NCBI GenBank assembly: GCA_005784505.1
Contig: VCAZ01000075.1
Location: forward strand, 1,972,001-2,036,000
Direction: 5' to 3'
Length of the DNA: 64,000 nt
DNA from: Bagarius yarrelli
Lineage: Eukaryota; Chordata; Actinopteri; Siluriformes; Sisoridae
The first letter of the stretch is position 1. Every line of letters begins with the position of its first letter. The notes beneath the pieces were generated by a model. The model was not told the origin of the DNA, did not search any database, and was given only the letters and a program-made list of their open reading frames with translations. The position numbers and the translations under genes are program-made. Positions 41,001-48,574 of this stretch are shown here, one piece after another.

Positions 41001-44000
41001 TACACTATGCAGCTATGTAGCTGAACCTCGGTTATGTTTCCTGCTCTTGCAGTTTAGTGGAACAGAAGAGGAGAAGATCAAACGGGCAGTCGGAACCTTC
41101 TGCAGTAACCAGCCTTTCGCTCTGGAGCTTATAAAGAGCAGACAGAAGAAGGATCAGCGATTCGCCGCCTTCGTACAGGTCAAATACAGTGTTTCATTTC
41201 TAGGACCATAAAAAACTGCTGGACACTTAAGCAATACCCTTTTACCGTCAACGGGAAATGTTAAGTCTGTTAAAGAGCATCTGCTAAATGTGTGCAAAAT
41301 TGTGCCAAATGCTAAAAAACTGTATAGAAATAATTTGCTTTAAATTATTTAAGGATAAAACTGGTAACATTTTATAATTTTTTCGATTTTGGTTAAATAC
41401 TGTCATTTCAGTGAAATTTGGGGTTCATTTAATTTTGAATAGGAAAATAAAAAGTTTTCCTTTTAATTTTTATTCAACCAAGTATTTTAATTGATGTGTG
41501 TGTGTGTGTGTGTGCTTGTGTGAGACAGGAAGCAGAAAGCAATCGTCAGTGTCGAAGGCTCCAGCTCAAGGACATCATTCCTGTGGAGATGCAGAGACTC
41601 ACTAAGTACCCGCTTCTGCTTGAAAACATTGCAAAATACACCGGTACCAGACCTCTTTCTTTTTCTCTTTCGCCCTGACCTCTAACCCCCGACTCCTTGC
41701 TACAAATTCTAAACTATGTCTGTATCTGTTTGCCATCAGACGATTTAGAGGAGAAAAGCAAAGTAAAGCGAGCCTGCGAGTGCTGCCGTCAGATTCTCAA
41801 CCACGTCAACCAGGAAGTAAAAGAAGCTGAAAACAAACAAGTGAGCAGACGTCACCACTTTCTATCATATATATAAATAAATAGCTAAAGCAGCACTCGA
41901 TTATTGTTGTTCTTCCTGTTTCAGAGGTTGGAGGATTATCAAAGAAGACTGGAGGACCTCTCGTCATTGAAGCAGAGCGAGTACCCCATGATCGCAGAGT
42001 TTAAGGTAAAGGTCACCCGCTTCTCTGCACTACGAACCGCTTCACTGTTACACTCTCAGTCTGTCGTTATCTCTTTTTACGTCTTGTAGAATCTCAACTT
42101 GACCAAACGGAAAATGGTGCACGAGGGACCTTTGTCATGGAAAGTGAATAAAGACAAGACGATTGGTAAGTGTTTGATAAATCTTTAACAGCAGTGGCAG
42201 CTGAGGATGAATCATTTGCAAAGAAACTGAAAGATCAAACTGTTAGTAATGCAAGACTGTAAGTAGCTGATGATGATAACGTGAAATTACTGCTGGCTAA
42301 AATATAAAAAATGATCATGTTGGTAGCATGAATCTGTTTTATTTAAATAATTAATAAGAAACCCACCTTTGATTAGATCTCTAAATCTGATTAAATTTAT
42401 TATTATTTATTTAAATCAGATGCGTGCTGTAATACTAATGTTAAAGGGTATGACTTGCATTGCAATTGTCCAATCACACCATAAAAGGCCAAAAAAGATA
42501 AAAACAATATTGATCCGCTAACAACAAATGTGGGACGAGAATTTGAAACAAGCCAATTAGAGCTCAGTCCTTAATCACGTCTTTTAAGAGTTTACAGACC
42601 TACAGACACAATTGTTCATCCAGTGCTCTACACATACAAACAAAATACAGTTAAAGAAAAAAAGTGGAATTGTATGACTAAATCCTATTATTTTATTATT
42701 AATTGTGCTGTGTGTGTGTTTAGAGCTGTACACACTGCTGTTAGAGGACATCTTGGTGCTGCTGCAGAGGCAGGATGAGAAGCTGATTCTGAAGTGTCAC
42801 AGTAAGAACCTGGCGGGCACGGCTGAAACCAAACACATCTTCAGTCCGGTCATCAAGCTGAGCACCGTGCTGGTGCGCTCTGTAGCGACAGGTGCGTCAG
42901 ACCAGGAAGTTGGCGATAAACGGTTGGAAGATTTCTTTACAAAAGCGCTAACTCTGTGTTTAATATGCCGTTTAGACAACAAGTCGTTTTTTGTGGTGTC
43001 CATGTCCGATCACGGAGCACAGATCTATGAGCTGATGGCACAGACCGTGTCTGAACAGAAAACGTGAGTACAGTCTTTCTGAGAATGATGATGCCTTTGA
43101 GTCATTGTAAAGTCAGGTTGCTGATAGATCTTCTGCAATTTCTTCAGTCTAAAAGTTGAAACTGTTTAAATTTCCTACAGTGTTAAATAACAACAAAATG
43201 GGATATTTTTTTAAGGAATGGGTCTTCAGACCTCCCTTAGAATTCAAAACGCTATAATATCCCCCTTAGACCCAAGAGAAAAAATGTCATCAATTGTTTT
43301 TGAAAGTTAAATGACATTTAAAGTTAAAATTATATAATTTTGAGTATTTACAATATTATTGTTATTGTCCACTGGAGTGGATCACATGACCATTTTAGTT
43401 TGAAAAGACAGTCCTTTCCATTAAACATGCTTGTTCCATAAAACGGCCATTTTTGATGCAGTGTAAAAACTAGTTCATAGGATGTCAGCCAATTAAATGA
43501 CACACCAATAGAAATACCAGGATGTCCTCCGTACACAACATAAAAGTAACTCAAACATTTTTGAAAACAAAATGTCCATATATTCATTCAAAAGATAAAT
43601 GTGAGTTGCTTTGGATAAGGACGCATGTCAATTTTCAGAAATGTTATATTGCCACCCCTTCTTTTTTTCACGTTTCAGGATCATCCGTGTGTCAGTTTTC
43701 AAATCTCAGTAAAATGGTTGTTAAATTCTAAAACCCATGTGTCGCCTTAATTTTTTTTTTTTTTGTTCTTTACTGTTTCTCTTGCCCAGGTGGCATGACC
43801 TCATCGGGCAGCGGGCAGATTGTATGAAGAGCTTGCCGCAGAACGAGTGAGTTCAATTACTCCAAGCATTCTGTTCACATGGACGGCAAATTAGGATAAC
43901 ATGTTGATCCTGCTAATTTTACTGTTCGACTGTGTTTCAGTGGAGAGCGAGAAGCTGACGATGAGATGAACTCTGGCGTGCCAAAAATAAACAAAGAGCA

Positions 44001-46871
44001 AGATCGCATCTCTACAGGAAGCAGCCATTCTCCAGGTGGGTCTAATGGGGCTAATTCATTGATTCTCAACAGGGGTGTTGGAAATCTGGTGGTTTCTAGG
44101 GGGGTTGTTTATATGCTAGTAGTGAAGGTACAAATATAAATAAATAAACCCACAACATTATGGAAAATTAGTTTCACAAATCTCTACTGTAGATTTAAAT
44201 ATATTTAAAATTATAATGGTAAATTACAATAGTTATTATTTGCACGATTTGTTACGTAAAGAATGTTTGTTGTAAATTATAATCTACAAAGCTAGTCATT
44301 TTAGTTAAGATATGTTATTTTAAACATGGACATTATCAGTTTTTTTTTCTTTTTTTTAAGCTATTTTTTGGCAATTTTTTGCCTTTATTAATAGGACCAA
44401 GAGAGAGATGGGGGTGGGGGTCAGAAGGTCCCATGAATGTCAGGAATATTTAACTCAGTCATGGGTAATATTATTTCTATTTCAACTGGACCTTCTGGAC
44501 CCCACACTCAAATGCAGGGGTGTCCCTAATAATTTTGGGTCCTATAAGAGAATAGGAGGTTGGACCTTCTACCATTCCACACCAAACATACTATTACATT
44601 ACTGCTAATACTGTTACTAGGGCTGTCACGATTATTCAATTTGTCTTATGAATCATTGTCAAAGAAATAATTGCAATTATGACCATTATGGCAATTATTT
44701 GTCCGGTGTCGGGCATTAGTGATTTCACTTTGACAAGCATTCAGAAAAAAAGCAATTTGTGCCTTATTAACGCTCTACTGTAAATATTTTATTAGTATAA
44801 TAGTATTTATGTTGACACGCTATGAATTATAGTCAGATTGATGCAGGATTAACTGTATGAGAGCGACGAGTGTATTTGTCACACTGGAGTCATTATCTTT
44901 TTCCCCATCATAGAAAAAGATGCTACTTCCTGCTCAGAGATCATGCAGGTTCCTCCAGCAGGAAGCAACCCCTTCGACACCAAGTCAGAGGATGAGGGAG
45001 AGGCAGAGGAGGAGGTGGAAGTAGGGGAGCGCTCGCTACAGGGTCAGGAAGAGGAGGAGGCCTTTCTTGACCCCGAGCTTGCAGACAGACTTCCGTTCTT
45101 GAAGCAGCGCTCGAGGCATGCCATAGCTGTAGAGGAGAAGGACTTGGATTCGTTTGACCTGCCACCGCTGTTGGCAGACGAGGCTATTCAAACCCGTGAG
45201 TGTTTATTCACACCAGCCTAAACATAGATTATTATATGTAATAAAGTTACAGTAAAACCTGATTTCTGTAATACATGTCCCTCCATCTAATACCCCCTCT
45301 AATTGTCTCCTCCTGTCTGTCTTGTCCCTTAGTGGCTGCTCTGAGACAGCTCCTGATCAATTACCTGGATGGTCAGGAGGATTTGGACAAGGACCAAGAC
45401 AGGGATGTAGCTCAGCTGAGTGAGCCAAAGACGGAGTCTTTGCAGGGCTTGGAGGAAAACGCTGCCCCCAGTGGCACAGTGGAAAACGGCACTGAGAGGA
45501 CAGAGACTGCACAAACCAGGACAGAGAACCGACACAAGCTGCCCTCAGGGGATACAGGCTTCTTTGAAACCTCAGAAGATTTTGGTGAGGAGATCAGTGG
45601 GGTTTATATTCTTACCTTCATTATGATTGATGATGATGAAGAACCTTTTCTGTTAATTGATGAAACTCAATACTAAGCTTTCAAGAAGTTGTTCTTCCCC
45701 TCACAATCTGTTTGTCCCTCGTTCCTCAGTAGGTAGTTATATAGTGCTGGAGGGTTGCGGTGGTTCAGGTGAGAGCAGTACTGACGATGACGGACAGGTG
45801 TGTAGCACCGAGTCTGCAGCAGCAGGAGACTCAGGAATAGACCTGAAGAAGCTTCTGTCCTCGGCGTCATCTCAGAGTAAAGGACCCAAGTTCAGCAGAC
45901 AGGTCATGACCCACTTACGCCTGCTTCAGGCCAACCTGCAGCAGCTGAAGGTAAACGTTTAAATAGTAAATCAGTGTGTAACTTTTTTTGAAATAATTAT
46001 TTGACCCCTTTTACAATGCCCTAGTGCCCAAGCGGAATTCCCTTAAATACTATCAGTAATAAAATATTTACAGTGGCACATTAATAAGGCACAAATTTTT
46101 TCATGCTTTGAGGTGTTGAAGGAAAATATTTAGCATTTACATACTCTGTTCTTTAATGACTAATGAATCACATCTCTAAATACTAATGGTTTTCAGTGAA
46201 AGATTTCCATTACTTTTTTGTTTATAGTAGTGACAGTTAGGTTTGTGATGGTGAAGGAATTTTTCAAACAGTTAATTGACGTGTGATGACAAAAGTAATA
46301 CCGACATCAGCGTTGGGTGTTAAAGGAAATAAAAAGACAAGCCTGCTATATTAAACAAAGAACATAGCATAATGAATATCTCATGTGATAGATTCAGCAG
46401 CAGGAGTCAAATTTCATTTGTCATGTGACGTGACTGTCGCTTATAATAACGATGGGGGTGGTGTGATGGTGGGAAACTGACATAACTTTTTTTTTTTTTT
46501 TTTTGTCATAATAATTTAAAAAAGGCCTTTTACCTGTATAATATTCATACTGAAATTTGATCACTCTGTTGTTTTTTTAAGGATATAGAATCAAAATATA
46601 ACCAATTATGCCAAAGGCACTCGGAGCGAGCAGCTACTGAATCAGAGGAAAACAAAGGTATTTTACTTCATTCTTTAATTCGTTCCTTTTCTTTCCACAC
46701 GCGCTTAGTGGTAGCTCAGTGGTTATAGAGTTGGATTGCTGATCGGAAGATCCAGCACCAAGCTGCAACTGCTCAATTGGATGAGTTAAATGTAAGTTGC
46801 TCTGGATAAGGATGTCTACCACATGCCAGAAATGTAAATCAAATATTTTTCCCTGTACAGATAAAAGCTAG
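3944..46871 (+). CDS. arhgef12: ARHGEF12 (LARG) Rho guanine nucleotide exchange factor, 40 coding exons
   Basis: This RGS-family RhoGEF links G-alpha-12/13 and plexin-B/IGF1R signals to RhoA. The model has ~1,449 aa (human about 1,544), and all phases join. Exons: 3944-3975, 26107-26127, 26870-26964, 27891-27932, 29503-29601, 29726-29775, 30000-30057, 30138-30334, 32561-32680, 32860-32976, 33552-33677, 33753-33851, 34400-34510, 34642-34740, 34845-34887, 35078-35183, 35495-35632, 37015-37047, 37942-38056, 38136-38247, 38448-38666, 39064-39205, 39962-39997, 40101-40258, 40615-40761, 40862-40947, 41053-41178, 41529-41643, 41740-41840, 41925-42005, 42090-42165, 42724-42891, 42976-43063, 43790-43846, 43941-44035, 44914-45195, 45333-45584, 45730-45950, 46582-46657, 46861-46871. 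The N-terminus MSGSQSTIADRFPKK and the C-terminal DKS match human ARHGEF12. The RGS-like sequence (CSCFQSIELLKSRPAHLAAF) excludes ARHGEF11. One human exon, between exons 8 and 9 here, was not found. The a/b paralogue is undecided. Confidence 0.93.
4164..4193. repeat. (CA)n microsatellite
   Basis: About 14 CA units in a nearly uninterrupted run within ARHGEF12 intron 1. Confidence 0.95.
4592..5051. mobile_element. Pogo/Tigger-like MITE with TA target duplication
   Basis: A 460-bp nonautonomous DNA transposon. The left end CAGGCGGAACCTTGACTAAC pairs with the reverse complement of the right end, CAGCGGTGCCTTAACTTACG, as imperfect terminal inverted repeats of about 24 bp. A TA dinucleotide flanks both sides (4590-4591 and 5052-5053). 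A CAG start, the 'ggaacctt...' terminus and a TA duplication fit the pogo/Tigger group of Tc1-mariner elements. It encodes no transposase. Confidence 0.65.
7055..7262 (-). repeat. Fish tRNA-derived SINE fragment with internal poly(T)
   Basis: The left part reads 'ggtagacgcccttatccaggg', the typical tail of a common teleost SINE ('agacgccctTATCCAGAGcgac'). After a 27-base T run (7121-7147) the right part ends with a tRNA-like head in reverse orientation (GGGACTTGAACCCA, then caaagccacacac). The copy is diverged. Confidence 0.6.
8095..8242. mobile_element. Tc1/mariner-like transposon end (fragment)
   Basis: The stretch ending 'ggggtgtaaatacttttt' then 'caaaacactgta' at 8242 matches my memory of the terminal region shared by fish Tc1-like elements, which end in a cactgta terminus with 'aatactttttcaaggcactgta'-type sequence. 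The other end was not located, so it is a solo fragment. Confidence 0.45.
16587..16640. repeat. Near-perfect hairpin, 24-bp arms and 6-nt loop
   Basis: The left arm at 16587-16610 (TTGCTGCTACCATGCAGACT then GAAC) is complementary to the right arm at 16617-16640 with a single mismatch. The loop is TGACTG. Pairing does not extend beyond the arms. It lies just left of a LINE fragment. It could be an inverted-duplication scar or a short stem-loop RNA source; nothing in the sequence decides this. Confidence 0.85.
16645..16960 (-). mobile_element. LINE reverse-transcriptase fragment (minus strand)
   Basis: Read on the minus strand, about 16661-16712 encodes LNSGVPQGCVLSP, the fingers/palm motif typical of non-LTR retrotransposon reverse transcriptases. 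The sequence at about 16905-16945 resembles a further part of the same ORF region. The frame is broken and the element truncated. The family (Rex1/CR1-like is possible) is uncertain. Confidence 0.55.
20951..21017. repeat. (GT)n(AT)n compound microsatellite
   Basis: About 12 GT units run to 20974 and are followed by about 19 AT units to 21017, within ARHGEF12 intron 1. Confidence 0.95.
22890..22992. repeat. Imperfect (ATT/TTA)n microsatellite
   Basis: About 100 bp of interrupted TTA trinucleotide repeat within ARHGEF12 intron 1. Confidence 0.85.
23294..24047. mobile_element. Diverged pogo-like MITE, second copy
   Basis: The right end, read in reverse complement, starts CAGCGGTACCGTGACC and the left end reads CATTGGTGCCCTGCTTACGA. 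Both are followed by the 'TACG/actcg' type subterminal sequence seen in the 4592-5051 element, and TA flanks both ends. It is longer (754 bp) and more decayed, so the pairing of ends is tentative. Confidence 0.4.
24662..24685. repeat. Homopolymeric G run (24 nt)
   Basis: An uninterrupted run of 24 G. It could form intramolecular G-quadruplexes, and its length is prone to sequencing error. It sits about 100 bp left of the CpG-richer patch. Confidence 0.9.
24790..25030. promoter_or_regulatory. CpG-richer patch in intron 1 (possible alternative promoter)
   Basis: Against an AT-rich intron this interval has many CpGs (for example TCGGACCCGCGGGCC and CATCGCGGAGGGG) and GA-rich leader-like sequence. 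It lies about 1.1 kb before ARHGEF12 exon 2. No conserved coding sequence is present. An internal first exon is possible but unproven. Confidence 0.3.
26657..26682. repeat. (TTA)n microsatellite
   Basis: About eight TTA/ATT units in ARHGEF12 intron 2. Confidence 0.9.
27842..27870. repeat. (GT)n microsatellite just before ARHGEF12 exon 4
   Basis: About 14 GT units end 20 bp upstream of the CAG acceptor at 27888-27890. Confidence 0.95.
28910..29325 (+). repeat. Two adjacent tRNA-derived SINE copies
   Basis: The first copy, about 28910-29090, has 'ggttgtgggttcatttccc', a B-box-like site, then 'acccctgagcaaggcctttaacc', the standard body of a common fish SINE. A second, more diverged copy at about 29165-29325 has 'gggttcaaatttc' and 'aagcaagactctcaat', with a tail near 'atctgccaaatg'. 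Both lie in ARHGEF12 intron 4 in the same orientation. Confidence 0.65.
29333..29360. repeat. (GT)n microsatellite
   Basis: About 14 GT units at the end of the second SINE copy, in ARHGEF12 intron 4. Confidence 0.95.
29503..30334 (+). other. arhgef12: ARHGEF12 exons 5-8: PDZ domain
   Basis: Exons 5-8 encode about residues 64-145, a class I-type PDZ domain. It contains RCVIIQKDENGFGLTVSGD (carboxylate-binding loop region GFGLTV), AAMRAGVQTGDRIIKVNG and the closing VVKLIKSGSYVALTVLG. In the family this domain binds C-termini of plexin-B and IGF1R. Exon 8 continues into a Pro/Ser-rich linker of about 50 residues after LGRPPGLPQ and ends at TGG before GTAAGA. Confidence 0.92.
32120..32378 (-). 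repeat. SINE-like dispersed repeat typical of ostariophysan fish
   Basis: The sequence contains 'attgtcattgtgcaggg', 'gtacagagccaatgaaatgc', 'cagcgcccctggagcagg', 'ttgctcaaggacccaaca' and a reverse tRNA-like head ending 'gagccactactgcccccc'. I recall this combination from catfish-type genomes. It lies in ARHGEF12 intron 8, directly in the interval where one human exon is missing. Confidence 0.55.
32793..32855. repeat. (GT)n microsatellite abutting an ARHGEF12 splice acceptor
   Basis: About 31 GT units with one slip at 32824-32825 run directly into TATAG at 32855-32859, the acceptor of exon 10. A normal pyrimidine tract is absent. Confidence 0.95.
34888..35045 (+). repeat. SINE filling ARHGEF12 intron 15
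   Basis: The intron (34888-35077, 190 bp) starts 'gtgagattgtgggtttgatt' and continues with 'ccagctccaccaggctaccactgttggg', 'cccctgagcaaggccttcaacc' and the tail 'tgtaagtcgccctggatagg'. This is the same SINE family as at 28.9 and 46.7 kb. The rest of the intron is a GT microsatellite and TTTAG. The SINE begins at or just inside the splice donor. Confidence 0.75.
35046..35073. repeat. (GT)n microsatellite before ARHGEF12 exon 16
   Basis: About 14 GT units lie directly before the TTTAG acceptor at 35073-35077. Confidence 0.95.
38690..39036. repeat. CT/CA-rich tandem repeat in ARHGEF12 intron 21
   Basis: Several imperfect units of about 60-70 bp alternate CA runs with 'ctgtctctgactttctctc'-type blocks. 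They fill most of the intron between exons 21 and 22 and supply an unusually long pyrimidine-rich stretch before the acceptor at 39061-39063. Confidence 0.75.
40355..40440. repeat. Fragment of the 32.1-kb-type dispersed repeat
   Basis: 'gcatatcccagtttatgg' followed by 'gagctcagagcgcaggatcag' parallels the middle of the element at 32120-32378. It lies in ARHGEF12 intron 24 and is short and diverged. Confidence 0.4.
41490..41514. repeat. (GT)n microsatellite before ARHGEF12 exon 28
   Basis: About ten GT units end about 14 bp before the ACAG acceptor at 41525-41528. Confidence 0.9.
42090..43846 (+). other. arhgef12: ARHGEF12 exons 31-34: PH domain
   Basis: The pleckstrin-homology domain that packs behind the DH domain spans about residues 1018-1138. 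Recognisable strands are KMVHEGPLSWKVNKDKT, LLLEDILVLLQRQDEKLIL, FSPVIKLSTVLVRSVAT and SFFVVSMSDHGAQIYELMAQ, with the C-terminal helix EQKTWHDLIGQRADCMKS. In the family it assists exchange and binds active RhoA. Intron 33 (43064-43789) holds a fragment resembling a SINE tail near 43595-43630. Confidence 0.9.
43941..46871 (+). other. arhgef12: ARHGEF12 exons 35-40: acidic C-terminal region and terminal coiled coil
   Basis: After the PH domain the protein is acidic and low-complexity (for example EDEGEAEEEVEVGERSLQ). It then has a short conserved hydrophobic helix (TLAALRQLLINYLDG), a GSYIVLEG motif corresponding to NYLILDG in human, and a C-terminal coiled coil (VMTHLRLLQANLQQLKDIES). In LARG the C-terminus mediates oligomerisation. 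Exon 38 has a tandem CAGTAG acceptor (45727-45732). The last exon supplies only eight coding nucleotides plus TAG, encoding the DKS end together with one base of exon 39. Confidence 0.85.
46700..46840 (+). repeat. tRNA-derived SINE in the last ARHGEF12 intron
   Basis: It starts with a Pol III A-box-like 'ggtagctcagtggttatag', then has 'ggaagatccagcaccaagc' and a tail 'taagttgctctggataagg'. It occupies most of the 203-bp intron between exons 39 and 40. Confidence 0.75.
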
Positions 46872-48510
46872 TCTACCCAGTGCTGTTGGTGTCCTGCTGG
46901 AAGTAGAAGGGTGTCAGAGTTAACAGGAAGGTTTACTGCTGCTGCTGGTCCCTGCTCAACTCTTAAACATCCTAGTAGCAGTAAAGAAGACCAAGACCTC
47001 CAAACCAAAACCTCACACAGTACAGGAAGATTTTCTGAGGAAAGAGTGGATGAGATGTATATTTTTCCACTCTCTTTAGATGCTTTAGCTATTTATTATG
47101 AGCTATAAAGATTTGGATTTCAGCAGCTTCTTTACTCACAAAGTTAAAGAGGATGAATACAGCATGACGTCAAGGGGGATAAACACTGTCCTGGACGTGC
47201 GCTTTTATCTCCTAGTCCTAACGTAAAATATTCGGCTCGGACTGGATTTAATCAGGTTTTACGCCATAACCAGTAAAACGGTGCCAGACATCAACTGCAA
47301 TCAACTTACGTTAGAAAATGTCCTTCATAAGGACCAACGCTACAAAAACCCAGAGGGGTCGTTTCCCGACTCTGGTGCACATCTGCATGAGGACCTTGTG
47401 TGGCTTTTACACATCCGACCACTAACTGACTGATGCAGAAGCTTTAAAAACTCGATCATCAGGACTTTATTGTTCAGGGTTGATAGTTGAGCCGGTTAGA
47501 ATGGCTACGTCATAAGAAGAAAGATAAAAACAGAATCTCTCTTACTGCTGTTACTGAATGTGTGCTGCCTGGAATATCAGACACGTTCTCCTTCTATCCT
47601 GCGTCCTCACTAGCATAATGTTAAGCTTATTTTTTCCCTCTTTACTACATTCTGTCGAATGAGGCTACTGAAAATCTCTCCATGCATCAGAAGTGATTGT
47701 GAGGAAACATTATCACCTTGAGACACTAACTAAACTGCATCATCTCTTACTGAACGCTAACAATTTCCTTTTATCCGGGATGCGGGAATGAAGTAAAAAA
47801 ATTATTAAAAGTTAATGCAAGGACTTGTTATAAAAAGTGTAAAATTGTACAATGATGCATTTCTTCCTGCTTTCTACATACAAACATGTATTATTTTAAC
47901 AGAACCTACTAAAAAACACAAAAAGGAAAAAAAATAAATGATTTCAAGGTATCATTAAATATTAATGTAATCTGTATTGTTTATTTTGCCTAATATTCAT
48001 GGGGTATTATTTTATATTATTAATGACCTTTTTGTGAAAATAAGTAAACAGATTTAATAGATTTTATTGCGTAAATAAGACGGAAATGTTTAAAATGAAA
48101 AGCACTGCTCCACACAGTAATTTTGGTTTTATCAGCCAGCAAATTTTGGGGTTTATAATCAAAAACATGATTTTATCCAATAAACTGGAAACACTGAATG
48201 CAAATTCTGATCCCATGCACTGCTTTTTGTCCGGTACAGGTTTTTAAAAATAATTGACCGTAATAAGAATTCTTGGTAGATAATCGAGGTGTGGATGTTT
48301 TTTGTGTACATATAGATGTGATGGTGACTTTAGCAACATTGAAATAACAGCAGCTTTAAATTTCGGTTGTTCCTTTGCTAGTTTTCTTTTTACCAGCATC
48401 ACCATTTTATCTGTATGTATAACATGCTAACGGGTTCTGAAATTATTTACAGCGACGGTTCTCAATATGAGAAAATTACAAACTATGTTAAACAATAAAA
48501 TCAGGAAATA
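46872..48510 (+). other. ARHGEF12 3' UTR
   Basis: No conserved coding sequence follows the TAG at 46869-46871. AATAAA signals occur at 47933-47938, 48179-48184 and 48494-48499, so the transcript probably ends between about 47.95 and 48.52 kb. The downstream gene is on the opposite strand with its stop at 48575, so the two 3' ends are within a few hundred bases and may overlap. Confidence 0.55.
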
Positions 48511-48574
48511 CTTGCTGTGATTTTAACAGACTCAATATGGACGTAAAAACCACCTGACTTTAGTTTCGTGCTCA

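Larger units (their letters stand above)
40101..42005 (+). other. arhgef12: ARHGEF12 exons 24-30: DH (Dbl homology) exchange domain
   Basis: The catalytic DH domain covers about residues 786-985. It begins RQEVINELFYTERAHLRMLK (CR1, with the exchange-critical Glu in the ELFYTE motif), continues through NQPFALELIKSRQKK (CR2 region) and RLQLKDIIPVEMQRLTKYPL (CR3), and ends QEVKEAENKQRLEDYQ. It catalyses GDP/GTP exchange on RhoA. No missing catalytic motif is seen. Confidence 0.92.

Noticed and set aside
44615..44860. 'agggctgtcacgattattc' dispersed repeat in ARHGEF12 intron 35
   Set aside because: The phrase is common at ends of fish repeats, but without boundaries or inverted ends it cannot be classified.
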